Shown piece after piece: positions 60,361 to 64,000 of a stretch of DNA of 64,000 nucleotides. The notes beneath the pieces were generated by a model that was not told the DNA's origin, made no database searches, and saw only the letters and a program-made list of their open reading frames with translations. The stretch covers positions 16,717,825 to 16,781,824 of the forward strand of contig NC_059506.1 in the NCBI RefSeq assembly GCF_914767665.1, read 5' to 3'. Source of the stretch: Harmonia axyridis. Its lineage: Eukaryota > Arthropoda > Insecta > Coleoptera > Coccinellidae. The translations under genes were made by a program, and so were the position numbers. Every line of letters starts with the position of its first letter. The first letter of the stretch is position 1.

Positions 60361-60834
60361 TTAGAATTTCCTTGTTTTCAACTCCTGAATCAAAAATGCT
60401 TTTATATTAGGATCATTAACTTTTTCATTTATTTCCTTAATGGCACTTTCTCCACTATCTTTGAAGTATTCACTCATTTTATCTGCATATTCAAGCCAAA
60501 CACAATTCGCACAACCAGACATACAGCAGGTGGTTGGTTCTTCAGGTAACTGAATGGTATCATTACTACACATGCCAACATTTTCGTTACCAGTCTTTTC
60601 TTCAGCGTCCGAATTCCTTTTTAAATCTTCTATGTGTTCTTTATGTTGAGTTTCAGAATAACCATGGTCTTTATTGAAAGTACAGATATAATACACCAAA
60701 ATTTCAGACGGGAGCTTTCGGTATATATCGTTAAGCTTAACCCATAACACACCTATTTAGAAACACTTTACACTCAAAACATCAAGTATTAGGTAAAATT
60801 TGAACTTACCATTCGCAAGAATTTTTGTTATCAT
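60361..60834 (-). CDS. OXLD1: Oxidoreductase-like domain protein (OXLD1), two exons
   Basis: Exon 1 (60834-60810, MITKILANG) joins exon 2 (60752-60361) across a 57-bp intron (GTAAGT...ATAG) in phase 1, giving 138 residues. The C-terminal half carries the oxidoreductase-like motif: PTTCCMSGCANCVWLEYADK at 82-101 with four cysteines (84, 85, 89, 92), then IKEINEKVNDPNIKAFLIQE. Known: OXLD1 is a small mitochondrial protein; its yeast relatives (the Oxidored-like family) act in mitochondrial translation or complex assembly, and the exact role in animals is unsettled. Intact. A TTAACCTATTT motif and a hairpin lie just upstream. Confidence 0.9.
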
Positions 60835-60913
60835 ATTAGGGCCTGTTAATTGTCATTATAAACTTAACCTATTTCTTTAAAACATATAGCATAGAGCAAA
60901 AATGACATATGAT

Positions 60914-60953
60914 CATAGACCTAATATCACATATATATGATATAAGGTCTATG
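60914..60953. promoter_or_regulatory. Imperfect palindrome upstream of OXLD1
   Basis: CATAGACCTAATATC pairs with GATATAAGGTCTATG around an AT-rich loop, 80 bp before the start codon. It shares its arm with the palindrome before the arrestin gene. Confidence 0.4.
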
Positions 60954-60959
60954 CATATG

Positions 60960-62028
60960 ATATATTCTCGATTCAAGGGTAGACTGCGTCCGCTCCAGCA
61001 TTCGTTTTCAAGTGTAGGTAGGATCGTTGTATACATACATTGTACATATATTGTATATATAAACGAAAGGATTTCGTGGTTATTTATTGTGATATTTATT
61101 TTTTCAGGAAAAAAATACGAAGAATGAAATTAGTTTTTTTCTCAGTTTAACCGAATATATCCGCTATTTAGAAGTAACTAGAAACAATATAGGAATGTAA
61201 TAGTAGGTTAAAAAATATCTCTATATTTTAGCAGAACAAGCCTCTAACGTGGTGAATTGTAAATATTGAATTAAGAAGAATGATGATTATGAATTGAAAG
61301 GAAAACAATAATACTTTGCCCAGATACAGCTGGGAATGGCAATTCCAAATTTAAATGTTTGCCATTTCATTGTTTTTTCAACAATAATTCATTTTTAGAA
61401 ATCAAGGTGCCCTTTGATCAAGAAAACAAACATATGTTATTTTCTTTGAAAGAACATATATCGATAATATGTTGCATCATATTTGTACTTCTGAATGATT
61501 GAATAATGTATTTATTTCATGAAGTTGAATAACAGTTATTTTATTTTCACTTTTTTATTTTTAAAAATGAAAATTTTTATTCCCTGGTTCACACATTCAA
61601 TATGGACCCTTGCTCTGACTATGAATATATTTTGGTCAACCTTTTGAAGAGAAATCTGTTTTCCGTTTCTCATAAATAGTGAGCGAATCATCACTCTATT
61701 TTGATTCTTAAACTAACATTTCAATTGTTTTCAACATTTCAAAAGAATTCAACCTTAATAAGTTTTTGATGTTTTAATATTATCACAAATTGTCCTTATT
61801 GATAATGTTCTGATCTGTATGGAAACATCCTAGTACTTCACTTCTGCTAAAGCGATTCGGCAGACCTGTGAATCGTTTCCTAAAATTTAAATATCATCAT
61901 TTGATTCAACTACAATATCTCAATACTTTACCTGAGCATGAAGTTCATTCTCTTCTTGATTTTGTATCATTAGATCACAGTCAGGTTTCAACTGAAAATT
62001 TTGCAAATATTAGAATTATTTGAATTGA
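60960..62028. other. Intergenic, no gene seen
   Basis: AT-rich; no ORF with recognisable content. Confidence 0.5.
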
Positions 62029-63046
62029 TGCGCAGAAACCGGTTGTGTTGTTATCAAGTGACTGAGTCATCTTTTAATGATCGGGTCAGCGTTGCCAACC
62101 CAAAATCTTGAGATTACCGTATCAGGGACGAGAAATTACCGTATTTGGGACACTTTTACCGTACACAGAACCACAAAAGTACATAGAGAAAGAGATAAAC
62201 AATTCTTTCTATTCTATGGCCATACCTAACCTACAAATTGTAATTTAAACTTGTCAAAATTTAACTAAGCCCTAAATCAAAGATTAGGGAGAGAAAGAAA
62301 AAATGCTTTGTCAAATTAGTGGAATTTTTAATTCAATTGAATAAACATAATAAAATGTACAGAAGAATATATACATGAAAATAAGTAATATATAAGTAAT
62401 CTTAAATGTGAACTCAATATTTCTTCGTTGGGAACACTGGGTAGTTGGTATTGTCGCATAACAATATGGCGACGGTGAATATGGTCAATTCATTGCATAG
62501 ATTTCTTAGTTTTTGATTTTTTGTATTCACTTAACAAGCTTAACAAGCACATTTCTTTCAAGTCATCATCATATCTTCTGTTGAATTTATTAACAAAGTT
62601 TGCTTTCAACTCATTAGCAAAAATAATATGAGCATCTTTGGAAAGGTATCGTTTTGATTCACATATCAATCTTGAGATATTTCGAAGACTTAAGAATGAA
62701 GAGAGAGGTTAACAGATGATTTTTACAGGTTGTTATTTTACAAGAACATAGAATGTTGTGCTATTACACAGAAATAAAACTTCTTTTTATCGATACATTA
62801 CAATTTCAAAAGCCACTATTACAATGAGCTCAAAAAAAAAAAATCGCAATTGAAATTACGAAATTACCGTATTTCGGCGTACGGTAGCCCATTCGGACCG
62901 TATACCGTATTTGGCATCAATTTACCGTACAAATACGGTAATTACCGTACGGTTGGCAACGCTGGATCGGGTAGTAACTGGGGGTCTGCTACGAGGCTGC
63001 GCAGAAACCGGTTGTGTTGTTGTCAAGTGACTTTGAGTCATCGATC
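62029..63046. repeat. Direct repeat flanking the hAT-like MITE
   Basis: GCGCAGAAACCGGTTGTGTT followed by GTTATCAAGTGACT..GAGTCATC occurs at about 62030-62070 and again at about 63000-63042, on either side of the MITE. This indicates a local duplication or a longer repeat in which the MITE landed. Confidence 0.7.
62087..62964. mobile_element. hAT-like MITE with TACCGTA subterminal repeats
   Basis: Ends CAGCGTTGCCAACC and GGTTGGCAACGCTG are perfect 14-bp inverted repeats, flanked by the 8-mer GATCGGGT (62079-62086 and 62965-62972), the hAT target length. Many copies of TACCGTA or TACGGTA cluster within ~110 bp of each end. No transposase. Confidence 0.88.
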
Positions 63047-63049
63047 TGG

Positions 63050-64000
63050 TACCAACTGGGAGCCTGGGACCGTATAAAGAGATGAGCGATATTTCACGAA
63101 CTGTGATTTAATCACTGATATCAGACTGTCACAGGTAGTCACGGTTCCGAAAAACGAATACAGAGCGTGACGGGATCACTGTTTGAACATTTCACAGATA
63201 TTTTCAGGGCATATCAACGTCCGTGCAATCGTAAATTATGAAGCCAGCCTGATGTTTTTATTGCTTCGGAACCTTTGTCGGCACTTACTGATGCACTCTA
63301 GCCACATAAGTTCCGTGCGAACAATTGTTTTCGAAAGCCGGACAAATATTAACAGAACGCGTCGAAGCAGGCTAACTAATAAAAAAACTCAAATGATTCT
63401 CTTCCTCAATTGTAATATGTCGTTAGTGGAGAATGAATAGGAATAATTGTTTTTTTTTCTCTGGAAAAATTTATCAAATATAGTTAGGAAATTCGATTAT
63501 TTAGGGACTGTTTTAACTACCCATTTCTGAGTTTTTTGTTGTAAAATTTTTAATTTTTCTCTTATTTTTTTGTTACAGTATTAGCCCCTTAACTATTTTG
63601 ATATATACAATTATAAAATGAGTGTATTTTGTTTGGAGGTTGATTACTCATCATTATTATTAAATAAATAAATAAACGTCTGAATATATGCATATGGCTT
63701 ATTATTTATTATTCGATGTCCTAAAAATCATACCTTTTCATTTAGAGATTTCACAATTCTTTGATTAGCTCGGAAATTAATAGAAAATATCAAATATATT
63801 TAGGAAATTTAATTATTCAATAACTGGTTTTACTATATTTTTGTATATATTTCTGATTGTTACTTTTTCTGTTTTTCTCTTATTTCATTTGATGCAGTAT
63901 CAGCCACTTAATATTATCAATATATATTCACATGTGAATTATTGTATGTGTGGGTATTATTTATTTTTCGATGTCCAAAATTATTCATATTCATATTCCA
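63050..64000. other. Right edge, no gene recognised
   Basis: A TATAAAG at 63072 and the 85-codon frame at 63183-63440 are the only candidates. The frame has no domain or start context that I can support. Confidence 0.4.

Noticed and set aside
63183..63440. 85-codon frame near the right edge
   Set aside because: No domain, no splice or start context; not called as a gene.

Overview
This is AT-rich eukaryotic nuclear DNA, most likely from an insect. Spliced host genes with GT-AG introns (51 bp to about 11.8 kb) sit in a dense field of nested transposable elements. No tRNA, rRNA or CRISPR array was seen. Insect is an inference from gene content and the transposon mix; a beetle is possible, but the order cannot be fixed from the sequence.

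Host genes, left to right: (1) the 3' half of a probable androglobin-like gene on + (five exons, 2-15887), with retrotransposons in its first two visible introns; (2) a two-exon alpha-arrestin (ARRDC-type) gene on - (38804-25994), whose ~11.8 kb intron is almost entirely transposon-derived; (3) a five-exon DIMT1 gene, the 18S rRNA dimethyladenosine transferase, on + (45676-51190); (4) an intronless ECSIT gene on - (54898-53705); (5) a two-exon OXLD1 gene on - (60834-60361). DIMT1, ECSIT and OXLD1 look intact.

Mobile DNA: five larger LINE remnants (CR1-like, Jockey, I-like) and a small RTE-like piece; a Tc1-like relic; a hAT/ZMYM1-like relic; a tandemly duplicated PIF-Harbinger/ISL2EU-type transposase region interrupted by a 2.7 kb TIR element carrying a YqaJ-type nuclease ORF; a Tigger element with an uninterrupted 486-codon transposase; two Foldback-like elements built of tandem repeats in inverted arms; and several MITEs with readable target-site duplications.

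The most unusual object is at 33059-37492. Two ~300 bp LTRs, with PBS-like and polypurine-tract sequences, enclose no recognisable gag-pol but an intronless, decayed coding sequence of several spectrin repeats, ending in a CCCH zinc finger. It looks like an LTR retrotransposon that captured a host spectrin-family cDNA. A 1.37 kb Foldback element has jumped into it with a 9-bp target duplication. The whole assembly lies antisense in the arrestin intron.
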